From the NCBI RefSeq assembly GCF_037102585.1, contig NW_027043837.1, forward strand, positions 124,001-188,000: a stretch of DNA of 64,000 nucleotides, written 5' to 3'. The stretch is from Saccharomycopsis crataegensis (lineage: Eukaryota > Ascomycota > Saccharomycetes > Ascoideales > Saccharomycopsidaceae). The notes beneath the pieces are model-generated. The model saw nothing but the letters and a program-made list of their open reading frames with translations. It did not search any database and had not been told where the DNA came from. Positions 20,648 to 31,718 of the stretch are shown piece after piece. Each line of letters starts with the position of its first letter. The first letter of the stretch is position 1. The translations under genes were made by a program, and so were the position numbers.

Positions 20648-23383
20648 TTAAAAGATATTGCTTTCAAGCAAGAAGATCATTGAATCAACGGCCATATGAC
20701 AATTGAAATGCCTTTTGGATTTCAATCTTGATAATTTTCGTTGGAAACCTAGATATCTATCGATCATTCTGGTTTCGTTCATGTTGGTGGCAGGGGTAAT
20801 GATTGTTTGCCAGGTTAATGGGATATTCAAGTCAGTTTTTTTCCAAAGTTTCTGGGCCAATGGACATTCAATAAGATGGTGCTTCATGATTTCAAATTGG
20901 ATTTCCTTTGGGGCATATTGGGGTTCATCATATCTGGTTAATTTTTTGCTGCAATAGTCACAATGATTATTTACGTAATTGTGATTTTCAATGCCCAAAT
21001 GAAAGATGTGAATATTTTGATATTTCCCCGGGAAATGTTGGTTGAATTTTTTGAGGTTATGCCAAAAGTTATCAACTTGTTTCTGATTCACCCCAGTAAT
21101 GTCCATGAGTGTTTTTGACATCTTGTTCACATCTTGTTTTTCCCGTTGTTTTTTACTTCCTTTAGTATGGTCAAAATCCTTAATTCTAATTGGAATGTGT
21201 TGTTGATATTTTTCAGGAATCCCTTTTTCAATTGAATTTTTCAAATCTTCAATTCCAATCTTCATTGGCTTCAACCTGATTGTACGTTTCTTTATACCAA
21301 GAACTTTTCTGAAATCCCAGTACGCTGTCCTTTCAGCATCTGAGAATGTGCTGCTATTCATAACTTCCAAGGAAATTGAATCATTGGTATTCTCAATGTC
21401 ATCCGCTAGTTCAAGTAATACCACCCACCAATAATGAGTTTTGATATAATCTTCCTTTGGTGATTTTGTTGGTGATGTTTTTTGAATGATGTTGTTGATA
21501 CTTGATTGAATTTTGAAACGTAATATCTGGTTATATTTAGTGTGACTATCCAAAAACAAATCCTGGAAAATTTTAGCTCTTCGGTGTTGGAGTTGAGACT
21601 TTAAATCAATCATTGAGAAACCGCCTTTGTTGTTGTGTGTCTTGAGTGTGTCCAAAGAAATAGGTGTATCTTGCTTGACCAATAATTTAATCGATGTGTC
21701 AATTTGATTCAACTGATTGGGTAACAAAGGTTGGTGTAGTTCTTTGTAATAGAACTTGGATGCAATATATGTGTTGAATGCTTCTATTTTTGATTGAATC
21801 AGCAAGCTGGTCATGTTTGATAACTTGTACTTGATATAGAGGTCACGCTGCAATGTTTCCGGCCAAAATGTCACTGATGGCCCAATAGTTATCCCCAAAT
21901 ATGTCAATTGAAAGTTTTCATCAGCAATCTCAAATGGGAATGGTGTCAAAAATGGATAAGTATCAGTTGGTATGATTAGTTGGGATTTCTTTTCATTGAG
22001 TTTGCTGCCACTGAATTTTTCAAATAGTCTAATACATTTCATTGTTTTGGAATAATCTCTTTTATCTTTGAGGAAAACTGTGATATCATCAGCAAAAGCA
22101 AGATAATGTTGACTGCTATATGCTTCAGGTATCAAATCTCCTTGGTAACTATGGCCTCTGGTATTCTGTTTGATAGATCGTAGTAAAGGTTCTACTGCTA
22201 ATGCAAATAATGAAGGGGAAAACGGATTACCTTGGAGGGTACCATTTTTTAAATTGAATAATGGGCCGGTCATGTTGTTGATGTATAAGGATCCCGTTGT
22301 CTGCTTGAGGATGTTGATGATTAACTTGGCTAATTTTTTTCCAAAATTTAAATGGGACAATAGTTGTTCCATATATTCGTGAGATATCCTATCGAACGCT
22401 TTCTCCAAATCCACAATTAGTATCAGCTTTTGTGGATTTGGTATTATATGCGTTTTATCTTTTGGATGAATTAGACTATCTAACATTTCTCTGAAAATGG
22501 TGATGTTGGAGAACGATGACCGGCCTGGAATAAAACCAGCTTGATCTTCCCCTATGATATCAGGCAAGTGCTTCAACAACCTATTATTAATTATTGTGGA
22601 TAATAATCGAAGATTAGTGTTGATAAGGGCTATCGGCCTATAGTTTCCAATGTTTTCTTTTGACTTTCCAGGCTTTGGTATGATGTTAAAGAGTATAGTT
22701 CGGTAGTGGAATGGTAAATTTCCTTCAGTTAGAATGTGGTTAAATTCTTGAAGAAGGATGTGTTTGATTTGGGGAAATAATTCCTTATAAAATTTGTATG
22801 GGATTCCATCTATGCCCGGTGTGGACTTCAAATTTGCCGAATCAATTGCCAGTTTGAGTTCTTCCATTGTTATGGAGGAATCCATTTTTCTCTTCTCTTC
22901 AGGAGATATTCCTTGGGTTGGAATCACGTCCTGAAGATATTTATGTATTTTTTTTGTGTCCTTTGTTCCTCTGGTTCCATCAAACAAGTCCATATAATAT
23001 TCAGTTGCTATTTTCATTATCTCTTCATGAGATTGAACTAGTGTCCCTTCTACATCTTTTAGCTGTTTTATTGGGCGTTGTTCTTGATATTGGTGGAAAA
23101 CTTGGTTAATATGTTGATAATATTCCGTCACTTTATCAAGTTCAGGCACTTTCACTTTTTTCAACATGTGTTTGAGTTTTTCTGCTTTGCATTTAATATC
23201 AATTATTAATTCATCGGTTCCTTGGATATCTTCATTTATAGATTGGTGCCTGAGAACATTAATGATTCTATCGGTTAATCTATATCTCTTCATATTATAG
23301 TAAGCCTTGGATGAAGTTAAAGTCAACTCCACTGTAACTGAATCATGTGTGGATCTTTTCCCAAAATGATTTGTTTGTGTCAT
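20648..23383 (-). pseudogene. LINE2 ORF2, reverse transcriptase part
   Basis: 911 codons. Reverse-transcriptase motifs appear in order: NYRPIALINTNLRLLSTIIN, GEDQAGFIPGRSS, VDLEKAFDRI, GTLQGNPFSP, and the catalytic LAFADDITVFL. The far C-terminus has the cysteine-histidine knuckle typical of L1 ORF2 (CDYCSK, then HHLIECPLAQKLW). All RT residues I can check are intact. The frame starts with ATG overlapping the stop of the endonuclease frame (ATGA), but the first residues (FGKRSTHDSVTVEL) look like the end of an endonuclease domain (the SDH region), so this is more likely the continuation of one ORF2 after a frameshift than a separate gene. Confidence 0.85.
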
Positions 23384-24063
23384 ATTCCATTTGTTTTCTT
23401 TGTTTTTAAGAAGCTCCCAGTGATATAGAACCTATCCAATCTCCGGCTTTTCCCTAATTCTGATGCTTTATTAGTGAATGTTTTCTTGATGTTATGTTTG
23501 ATTGAATTGAATGAGTCCTTCAAGTTCAACAAAGTAATGAGATTAGTTAAGGATTCAGCAACTGAGTCTTCACGGCTTCTATAATTTAGGGAGTCCGAAC
23601 GATCAATAAAATTATTAAAATCACCAGCTAACATGATGTTGATTGTCTTTCCTGGGAATCTAGTTTGAAGATTCTGATGTTGGGCAAGTAAACTGAGTTT
23701 GAGCTGATCATGGATCTGATTTTGCTTTTGGTATTGATTTGGATTATACAAGTTTATAATCCAGAGTGCTTGGTTATTTTCTAATTCAATTAAGACATCC
23801 GTGATGTGTTTTTGGAGTTCATGTTGGACAGTAATACCTGCTAATTTGGATCCTAACACTGGAATAGAATCATCAACAATTATTGCTGTTCTGGAACAGG
23901 TTGAATTATAGTATATGACTTTGTTATCGAACTGAAACGAAAAGTCTTCTGATAGATTTAGTTCTTGGAGCAAAGACACATTGGATTTTTGGGTGAAACT
24001 TATTACCAACTGGTCGCTGATACGACTCCGTTGTATATTTTGAGTATTGATTTTAATAATCAT
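23380..24063 (-). pseudogene. LINE2 ORF2, APE-type endonuclease part
   Basis: 227 codons. The domain nicks target DNA to prime reverse transcription. Visible motifs are the N-terminal TQNIQR, LLQEL (catalytic Glu region), IINLYNP, LAGDFNNF (the GDFN motif) and RRLDRFYI. It begins 5 bases after the ORF1 stop and ends at a TGA overlapping the ATG of the RT frame. The last part of the domain is in the RT frame, so a net -1 shift near 23380-23410, in an A-rich stretch, splits ORF2. Confidence 0.82.
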
Positions 24064-24068
24064 TATGT

Positions 24069-25982
24069 TTATTCATTGGAATTTTGATTTGTCTGTTTGT
24101 TTCTGGTTGCATCAGCTTCCAGAGTTGACAAATCATCATTGGTTGGTGTTAATTCTGTTTTCTCATGTACTGGAATTTCATCACCCAGTAGCATTTCATC
24201 CTGCTCATATTCTTCTGAATCCTCATATTCGTCTTTTGCATCATAGATGTATTCTCCATCATTTTCATACTCCTCATCATATTCTTCGTCATTATCATTA
24301 TCAGGTTCTGCACTTGATTCAGACAGGGTTGGCTCTTTAGAGCCAGTTTGTGCCAGTTTTGATGTCACTGTTGGGTGTGGGTCTTTAATGACTAACTTAA
24401 TAGATTTTGGTACAAATGGTTTTGGTGCTGAAGGCTTGGTGGTGTTAATTTTGGTCAAAATTGGGGTAGAGATTGGGGTAGATTTTGGGGTAGATTTTGG
24501 GGTAGATTTTGGAGTAGAAGCTGGGGTAGAAGTTGGGTTGGACAAGGTTTGATTAGATTTTGGGGTAATTGGATGGGATCTAAACACATTCAACTTAATT
24601 CCTGGTTTTGCTGACTCTTGCTTGGTTTCAGCTGGTTTCTCCCTTTGAAGGATTTTCTTTGGTTTGACGGATGCCTTCTTTTTGGAGGCCTTTCTAACTT
24701 GATTAACCGGAGGAGGGGTGATTTGATGCTTTCTGTTGATAGCTGGTGTGGTAGTTTGAATATTTTCATAATCATCATCTCTTTCTTTGGATATTAATCC
24801 CAATTGGTGGAATGGATTCTTCCATAAATTGCTCAGTTCATTTTGTGGTGGTTTTGACTGTCTGGATCTAGATGAACCATGAACCATGGTGAACTCGGTA
24901 GAAGGAACTTCAATCACTGGTGGTTGATTTTGCTTCTGTTTGGGGTTCTCATGACGATCATCTGTAACATTTTTCTTTGGCCGCTTAAAGTAACAGTCTT
25001 TAGCTACATGGCTAGGCTTTTTGCAAATCGCGCAAGATGCTTGCTTGCAATTGTATCTGGTGTGTTCTCTTGAACCACAATTGATACAGTGTAAGCATTT
25101 AGTAATAACTTTAGAAACAATGTTGTCTTGGTGAATAACCGGGATTTGTTTTCCTGGTTCCATTTCCAAGTAACCATAAATGTAACGATTTTTAAGCTCC
25201 TCGTTAGGTCTTTTAGTCATGTCACTTTTAATCACTGAGAATGATGTTGGTTCAATTTGGGCTAGGTCAAGCGCTTGCTTGATGGTAGCATCGACAAAAT
25301 AGTCGGGGGTTGTTTCCAAGGCTGTTATCTCAATCAATTGGATTTCTTTATCATTCTTATTGATATTGATGCGTGGCTTGTAAGTGGATTGTTCAATGTC
25401 AACACTTAAATGGCTAGTGACAAAATCAATAAATGCATTACGTAACTTTTCATTCTTAGTTTGTAATTGACCTTTCAATATTGGGATAAGTGAGGATTTG
25501 AGACAAATAGTTTCATTTGAAATAAACAAGTAGTTTTGAGCTTCAATTAAAGCTTTCTTGATGAAGTTGATATCATCATTATCATTCAAATCAGTTTCAA
25601 TGTTGGTTAATTTAACATCGATTAATTTTTGGAAGGCATCCTTTATTGAACTCAAATGATCATCAAGTTCATACTTCCGGTAGACTTCAGGTGGGATAAT
25701 AAATGACATCATGATTTTTTGTTTATCTTGATGGCTCATAATAAATTTAATGTAATCCTCCTCTGCAATATTAGATTGTTTCAATCTTGAGAATTCATTA
25801 ATTAAATGGGAATTTGTATAAAATTTGAAAAACTTTTCAATGGTGTAGATTTTGACAAATTCTTGATATTTCTCTTCAACATTTTCCACTTTTTGTGTGT
25901 CAAATCCGAAAAGTGATCCCCTCATGCCCTTAACTAACCCGTGACGAACTACATCTAGTATAGTCGCATCGTAATATAACAC
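24069..25982 (-). pseudogene. LINE2 ORF1, N-terminally truncated
   Basis: 636 codons, open to the truncation point. It has two CX2CX4HX4C knuckles (CINCGSREHTRYNC and CAICKKPSHVAKDC), then a basic, Pro/Thr-rich region with STPKSTPKSTPKSTP repeats and an acidic Asp/Glu/Tyr tail. No stop follows the second knuckle, unlike LINE1. The first residues after 25982 align with about residue 160 of LINE1 ORF1, and no start codon of its own is convincing. Confidence 0.82.
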
Positions 25983-25993
25983 AAAGCAAGAAA

Positions 25994-26067
25994 GCCGGGC
26001 TAGCCTAATTGGTTAGGGCGTCTGACTTCTAATCAGGAGATTCTGGGTTCGAGTCCCAGGTTCGGTG
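25994..26067 (+). tRNA. tRNA-Arg(UCU)
   Basis: A 74-nt cloverleaf with acceptor GCCGGGC/GTTCGGT (wobbles allowed), D-stem GCCT/GGGC, anticodon loop CTTCTAA (anticodon TCT) and T-arm CTGGG-TTCGAGT-CCCAG. There is no intron. A T6 pol III terminator follows at 26071-26076. LINE2 ends about 11 bp upstream. Confidence 0.95.
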
Positions 26068-26076
26068 AAATTTTTT

Positions 26077-26419
26077 CATCAAAATGGTGGCAAATTTTTT
26101 TTGCCATCAAGACATAGGAAGTACATTTAGGAGAGGAACAGAAGTTGGTATTTTTAGATGAAGAAATATTTTTTTTTCACATATATTAACAACAATAATT
26201 ACGCTAAACTCAAAGAAAAAGAGTACTTTGTCACAAATTGAAAGAGAAAATAAAAGAAAAGAAAAACATGACGACAACGTTATATCCAACAACAAAATCA
26301 CAAAACTTGACAGCTTCTATTTTTCACAAAACAAAAAGGGGGGGGGGGAAAGGAAAAAGCAAAAAAAAAACTGGAGTGCAAAATAAAATGAAATGAAATG
26401 AAAATTGATCAAGCACTAT
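26077..26419. other. intergenic, A-rich 3' region of MRN1
   Basis: Low-complexity A-rich sequence including a run of about 10 G (near 26339-26349) and repeated GAAATGAAAT units. It probably holds the 3' UTR and polyadenylation signals of the minus-strand gene to the right. No coding signal was seen. Confidence 0.5.
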
Positions 26420-28450
26420 TCAAACATCGGTAGTGAGGTCTACTTCCGAGGCAGTTCCATTTGCTTCTTCTGCTGAAATATCGCTAGGATTACCTACAGA
26501 ATCCAAAGAGATGATAGGAGCGGGAGAAGCACCAATATCACTGGCAACAGAGTCTGGGAAACCAGCAGAGGAGGGAGCATCGGGGGTGGCAACACCTGCG
26601 CCAGGGATACCTGCTAAAGTACCATTGGCAGCGACGGAATTGCTGTTAAGAGATTGAAATTGCCTTGGCATATTACCACATCTATCTTTACCGTAATTGA
26701 TCTTGAAATTTTTGTAATCATCATTCATTTTGATTCCATCAATAGCCTTGATAGCATTAGCGATGTTTGTGAAATTTACAAACGCACACTTCTTCTCTGG
26801 CAAAAAGTTAATTTGCTCAATTTCCCCAAATTTACTGAAATCTTGTCTCAACTTTGGTTCGTTGAATAAAGTTTCCAAATCTCTTTCGATGTTACCGATG
26901 TAAATGTTTCTTGAGGCACCAGAGGATACTGCCAATGCGATTGGATTTGGCAATGGGCCAGAGTGCTTACCCCAACCAACTTTAACTCTTCTGTTGTGGA
27001 TTGTTAATCCGTGTAAATGACACATGGCAAAAAACTGTGCAGCAGCAATTGGATCAATAAAAGTTATGAAACAAACGTGTCTTTCGGATAAATATCTGAT
27101 TGTTTGCAATAAACCACCTCTGACAACATTACAAATTTCTTCGATAGACGAATCTGGGTGCAAATTTCCCAAGTAAACAGTTCTGTTACCCAAGTTGTTC
27201 GCCCCGCCTGCACTGGTTGCAATTGCAGCAGCAGCAGCAGACTGCTGAACTAACGCATTAGAAATGAAATCTCTGTCTGCCGCAGTTACCAAGTGTTCCA
27301 TACCAGGTGCCAAACCAAGATATTGGGCAGCATTATGCTGCTGAGTTTTGGTGATGAATGCACATCTATCTTTACCATAAAAGACTTTCTTATTGACATA
27401 TTTCTCCTCTAAAGGCAATTGCTGGACGACCCTAACGGCACTCAAAATGCTCAAAAAGTGAACAAAGGCAACCCCTTTGTCAGGTAAAATCTTGATAGTA
27501 TCAATCTGGCCAAACTTTGACAAATCTTGTTTCAATTCTTCCAGAGTTATATCTTTATTCAAGTTACCCAAATATACATTTCTAGTAGCTCCATCTCTTT
27601 GAATACTGTTCAAAACTGCGGGAGCAATTTGCGTGGATTTACCCCAGCCGATTCTAATATCATTGCTTTTAATGGTGAGACGTTTCAAAATGGCATCAGA
27701 ATGGAACAATAAAGCTGAGCTTTCGTCAATGAAGGAAATAAAGGCACACATCTTCGCTGGTAAAATTCTCACATTTTCAATGATACCACTTCTGACATGG
27801 TTCAATAATTCTTCAGGGGTGATATCAGGAGGAACATTTCCTAAGTAGACTGTACGGCTAGGAGCACTAGTACCTATCAAGTCATTACCTGGGTTACCCA
27901 TGAAGGAGTTTGCTCTCTGTTGGCCAACAGGATTTTGCTGGTTAATGTTTGGAGACGCGGCGTCCCCAGGAGGCATGTTAGCCAAAGAGCCAGAATTGGC
28001 ACCCAAACTATTCAATCCAGAGTTCATGCTGTGTAAATCGCCGGCAGAATCCCCATAAGATCCCATATTGTTCATTCCTCCATCAATACCATTGCTGTTA
28101 AGGTTGTGGATTTCATTTAAACTGCTTTGTGAGTTGGCAAAGTTATTGGTCATGTTGTATTCATTGAAATCATGAGGAGGGTAGCCCTCTTGCATATAAG
28201 GCGCATTAGAGTTGTTGAACTGATCATTTCTTTCCATATGGAGCTGACCCATAGGGATGCTATTGGCAAATTGACTTGGGTTCATTGGAGGACCTTGAGC
28301 ACCAGGATTAGAAGGGACACCACCAAAACTACTGAAACCATTTTGGGATCCATATGGATTTGGTTTCTGTGGCATGTAAGGGGAACCTACCATCATTTGT
28401 TGTTGCAAAAGAGGATTATAAGACATGTCATAAGAGTAATTATTTTGCAT
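26420..28450 (-). CDS. MRN1: four-RRM RNA-binding protein, Mrn1 homologue
   Basis: 676 residues. The N-terminal 195 or so are Asn/Gly/Ser/Met-rich and probably disordered. Four RRMs follow, recognisable by RNP2-type starts and RNP1-type motifs: RRM1 about 199-270 (RTVYLGNVPP), RRM2 about 290-365 (RNVYLGNLNK, KGVAFVHFLS), RRM3 about 425-495 (RTVYLGNLHP, RHVCFITF) and RRM4 about 515-590 (RNIYIGNIER, KKCAFVNFTN). This arrangement, with IGWGK/FYGKDRCAF linkers, is that of S. cerevisiae Mrn1 and S. pombe Nrd1, which bind mRNAs of cell-wall and mitochondrial genes. I chose the ATG at 28450 because the longer frame upstream opens only with TTG and a CA-repeat. It is transcribed divergently from BYE1. 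Confidence 0.88.
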   Translation of the reverse strand: MQNNYSYDMSYNPLLQQQMMVGSPYMPQKPNPYGSQNGFSSFGGVPSNPGAQGPPMNPSQFANSIPMGQLHMERNDQFNNSNAPYMQEGYPPHDFNEYNMTNNFANSQSSLNEIHNLNSNGIDGGMNNMGSYGDSAGDLHSMNSGLNSLGANSGSLANMPPGDAASPNINQQNPVGQQRANSFMGNPGNDLIGTSAPSRTVYLGNVPPDITPEELLNHVRSGIIENVRILPAKMCAFISFIDESSALLFHSDAILKRLTIKSNDIRIGWGKSTQIAPAVLNSIQRDGATRNVYLGNLNKDITLEELKQDLSKFGQIDTIKILPDKGVAFVHFLSILSAVRVVQQLPLEEKYVNKKVFYGKDRCAFITKTQQHNAAQYLGLAPGMEHLVTAADRDFISNALVQQSAAAAAIATSAGGANNLGNRTVYLGNLHPDSSIEEICNVVRGGLLQTIRYLSERHVCFITFIDPIAAAQFFAMCHLHGLTIHNRRVKVGWGKHSGPLPNPIALAVSSGASRNIYIGNIERDLETLFNEPKLRQDFSKFGEIEQINFLPEKKCAFVNFTNIANAIKAIDGIKMNDDYKNFKINYGKDRCGNMPRQFQSLNSNSVAANGTLAGIPGAGVATPDAPSSAGFPDSVASDIGASPAPIISLDSVGNPSDISAEEANGTASEVDLTTDV

Positions 28451-29279
28451 AATTGAAGAAAAAGAATTGGCGTGTGTGTGTGTATGTGTGTGACAATTAT
28501 GGTATGAAGATGAGACCAAACAGCTTTAGAAGAATGGTAATAAGGCAAAGGATGAAGTGAAATGAAATTGAATATTTAAAGAGGGTAAAGGTAGTTTATA
28601 AAGAGGTCACTATGGCTGTAGATCAAGGAACAGATTCGGATGTGCAACGTGGTCTTCTGGAAGAAAAACTTCGCCAAGAATCAAATCAACAGCAACAAAT
28701 CAAAGGAGGTTCAATAAAAGAAGGTTGCAAAAAAAGTACAAAAACAAGAAGTAGAAGAAGAATAAGAAGAAAGAAGAAGAGGAAATAATCTCTCAAAGAA
28801 TTGAAAACAGCACCGAAAAAGGTTTTTTGAATTTTTGAATTTTTGAATTTTTTTTTTTGGTGGCTATAAGCGGATGAGAGATGATGACAACTGGTTCACT
28901 ATTTGATCAACGCTTTAAAACAATAAGAGGAATTGAACTGAAACGAAACCAAGGGAGACAAACAAACAAAAGTAGCTGAAAAGCTAACTGAAGGAAGTGA
29001 AGGGGAAATGAAACTGAGCCAGTTAAGAGACACACCGTGGCAGTAATGATAAAATCGAAGATAAACAATTTTTTTTTTTTTCTTTAAAAATTTAGTACAT
29101 GTGTCCGTCTCCGGCCGGATCTGCGGAATCTAGGTAACTGTGGTGCGGCCGTCTCGCCGTCAGAGCTATTCCGGGAAGGTTGAGACGCATCCGTAGGGCG
29201 GAAGAGAAAAAACGGCGGAAAAAACAACAAAAAACAACAACCGGTGATGATTGATAGATAGGTATCGATAGAACTGTCA
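28451..29279. promoter_or_regulatory. divergent promoter region MRN1/BYE1
   Basis: 829 bp between two start codons, purine-rich on the plus strand, with poly(A/T) runs (near 28847-28857 and 29069-29081) of the kind that exclude nucleosomes in yeast promoters. It includes a GT-repeat next to the MRN1 start. I found no definite TATA box or open frame. Confidence 0.45.
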
Positions 29280-31439
29280 ATGATGGCGGACGTCAGGAGA
29301 TCCTCCAGGGGAAATAAAGGCCAGAACCCACGGTTGGAGGTATCAAGAAAGTTTGAGGATGAGTTAGGAAAGTCTTCTGGCAAGCGCAAGTCTCATCCTG
29401 CATCGTCAGCAACACTCGCAAACACGAAAAAGCAACGACAAGAAGAGTCCAAAGATCTGAACCGAGATAACCATGCTAGCAAGTCAGAAAACGAAAAAGT
29501 TTTTGAGGAAGTGCGGTGCTTGGTATGTGGTGTCATTGATGCCAATTATGATGAAGAAGAAGACGAAAATGGGACGATGATTGAATGTGAACTGTGCTTA
29601 TCCTGGCAACATTTAAAATGCATGTTTGGTTCTTCAAGAAGAAAAGCCCCTAATATGTATTTTTGTGAGATTTGTTCTCCAAAATCTTTTGCCAATATTA
29701 AACACAAGTTATCTCCAGAAACATACTTTGCCGAAATAGAGGCTCAAGGAATAAATACAAGAGCAACAGATGTAGAAAAACATGTTAATGGTGAACTTGA
29801 CAGTGATAATGATACTGACTACAATTATGAAAGTCAAACTGATAAGCAAATAGATGGATATGATGTACAGGAAGAGCTGGAAAAAATGCACAAAAATTCT
29901 AAGTCAAAGAAGTCTGGCAGTCGTTCCAAACGGAACGAAGCATTGATGCAAGAAATGAAAGTGCGAGACGGGGTCATTGAGCGGTTCAAGAAAATCTACA
30001 AAGATTGTATAATCCCACAAATGGAGGACGCAATCCCAAACGAGAGCGATATCACCCAGTGGGGTAGAACGCTTGAAGATCTACTTTATAACAAATTGAA
30101 TGATACAACAAATCAAACTGATCCAGGGACAAAATATAGAGAAAGATTCAGAAATTTGTTTGCTTCTTTAAGAGACAGGAAAAACACTTTTCTTAGAGAT
30201 AGATTGATTACCGGAGACTTGGAGCTAGTAGAACTTGTTGAAATGAAAACAGAAGAATTGATTAATCCTGAAATGCAGAAATTTAGAATAGAATCTATTA
30301 AACAGAAGATTGCAGAAAGCACGTTAAAACCTACAAGTCAAGTTCCTAAGATGAAGAAAACCCACAAAGGTGATGAAATAATTGAAGATGAAGGTGATAA
30401 TTTCAATGAAGAAAACTTGGTCTTTTTTTCTGGCGGGAAAGGTCAAAATTCAGATGATACAAAAACTTATGATGATCCGATCGCTATTGATATCAAAGGA
30501 AAGCAGGAAAACGAAAAAAAACCTACCACTTCCTCAAAAGACCCAAGAAAACGGAGTGTAAAAAAAAAGCAAGTTCATTTTGCTGTCAACCAAGGCTATG
30601 AAGAAATTGAGAATTCTATTGGTAGTGTGGATGATACCGGGCTAGATGAAATTTTGGGCACTAATCTGGATGTTATATATGATGAGGGCGAGATGAAGCA
30701 AATATCAGAAAACGATAGTAAGGAAAATGAACCAGTGTTTTGGCAAGGCCATATTCAGTTGGCAGACTTGCCGGATTTCTATACAGAGGTAGTTTTTTGT
30801 GGGAACTCTGATCCGCAATCTACACGATCATCGGATATTTGTTATGCGTTATTGAATTTGAACCAGCTGCTTGAACTTGAAGGTAGATTAGATAAAAGAA
30901 GGGCCGAGGATTATCTTCGTGAAATTGCGTCAACAAGAAATATTATACTTTCCGAACTCATTGAAACTGACGAAAATCGTGAAAATTATGTCGAGGTTTT
31001 CGATTATTTCAAGTCAAAATCCAGATATGGGGTAATTAAAAATCCAAGAAAATCATATATCAAAGATATCTATCTTACTCCGATTGATGCCGATTCGAAG
31101 GAACATCTTCCCGAATTTTTAAGATCAATTGTCAACTTTAAGTTCATGCCAAAACTACCGAAACTCTATCTAATTTTCACTGTCAAGAAGGATTATATTC
31201 CCGATCAGACATTTGTTGATGATATCAAGAATGAAGTCAAGACGATCGGGAACCAAAGAAATAAAATGGTACCCAAAGAAACCTCCAAGGAATATTTGGC
31301 CAGAGCCTTTAATGACATTCCCAAGGAGCAGCTTGATATTTTATTTCAAATTATCGATGAGCATCCCGATGCCAAAGACCCAAAGAAGCTCATTGAATAT
31401 GTGTCTGCATTAACGCATAAGGGGGTGATAAATCAGTGA
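29280..31439 (+). CDS. BYE1: PHD / TFIIS-like / SPOC protein, Bye1 homologue
   Basis: 719 residues with the Bye1 domain order: a basic N-terminus; a PHD finger at about 80-133 (CLVCGVID, CELCLSWQHLKC, CEIC) that in Bye1 reads H3K4me3; a TFIIS-like central domain at about 220-350 (RDGVIERFKKIYKD, YRERFRNLFASLRD); an acidic linker; and a C-terminal SPOC domain at about 480-620 (VFWQGHIQLADLPDFYTE). In S. cerevisiae it binds RNA polymerase II and was found as a bypass suppressor of ess1. There is no TFIIS zinc ribbon, so it should bind polymerase without stimulating cleavage. Two ATGs stand in tandem (29280, 29283). Confidence 0.88.
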   Translation: MMADVRRSSRGNKGQNPRLEVSRKFEDELGKSSGKRKSHPASSATLANTKKQRQEESKDLNRDNHASKSENEKVFEEVRCLVCGVIDANYDEEEDENGTMIECELCLSWQHLKCMFGSSRRKAPNMYFCEICSPKSFANIKHKLSPETYFAEIEAQGINTRATDVEKHVNGELDSDNDTDYNYESQTDKQIDGYDVQEELEKMHKNSKSKKSGSRSKRNEALMQEMKVRDGVIERFKKIYKDCIIPQMEDAIPNESDITQWGRTLEDLLYNKLNDTTNQTDPGTKYRERFRNLFASLRDRKNTFLRDRLITGDLELVELVEMKTEELINPEMQKFRIESIKQKIAESTLKPTSQVPKMKKTHKGDEIIEDEGDNFNEENLVFFSGGKGQNSDDTKTYDDPIAIDIKGKQENEKKPTTSSKDPRKRSVKKKQVHFAVNQGYEEIENSIGSVDDTGLDEILGTNLDVIYDEGEMKQISENDSKENEPVFWQGHIQLADLPDFYTEVVFCGNSDPQSTRSSDICYALLNLNQLLELEGRLDKRRAEDYLREIASTRNIILSELIETDENRENYVEVFDYFKSKSRYGVIKNPRKSYIKDIYLTPIDADSKEHLPEFLRSIVNFKFMPKLPKLYLIFTVKKDYIPDQTFVDDIKNEVKTIGNQRNKMVPKETSKEYLARAFNDIPKEQLDILFQIIDEHPDAKDPKKLIEYVSALTHKGVINQ

Positions 31440-31718
31440 GCAAGGCTATTTAGAATTCTTTTTCTTTTTACTGTATAATACGTATGTACCATATTTCGTT
31501 TCCAACCGTAACAGCAAAAATTGATAATTACTTTGCAAGGTTCGTGTTTCCGATAGACCCGACGCATTGGTTTGTTTACAATTTTCCGAAAGCGGAAGGT
31601 GCGATTAGAAGGTTTTTTTTTTTTTTTTTCGATCTCCTTTGCAAAAACATCTACCTCCAATCCATTTGTTTGTTTCTCTCGCCTAAATAAAAATTTCTAA
31701 AAAAAAGGAATAGCCACT

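Larger units (their letters stand above)
20421..25982 (-). mobile_element. Zorro-like LINE (LINE2), 5'-truncated
   Basis: A second L1/Zorro-type LINE: ORF1 (lacking its N-terminus), ORF2 endonuclease and reverse transcriptase, a 3' UTR of about 215 bp, and an A10 tail (20423-20432). Its 5' end stops within about 11 bp of a tRNA-Arg gene. Compared with LINE1, roughly the first 160 residues of ORF1 are missing, the usual sign of incomplete target-primed reverse transcription. ORF2 is in two frames. It is a different subfamily from LINE1: the ORF1 proteins align but differ widely. Confidence 0.88.

Noticed and set aside
26339-26349. Run of about 10 G as a G-quadruplex or telomere-like signal
   Set aside because: A single homopolymer in an A-rich 3' region; no repeated G-tracts around it.
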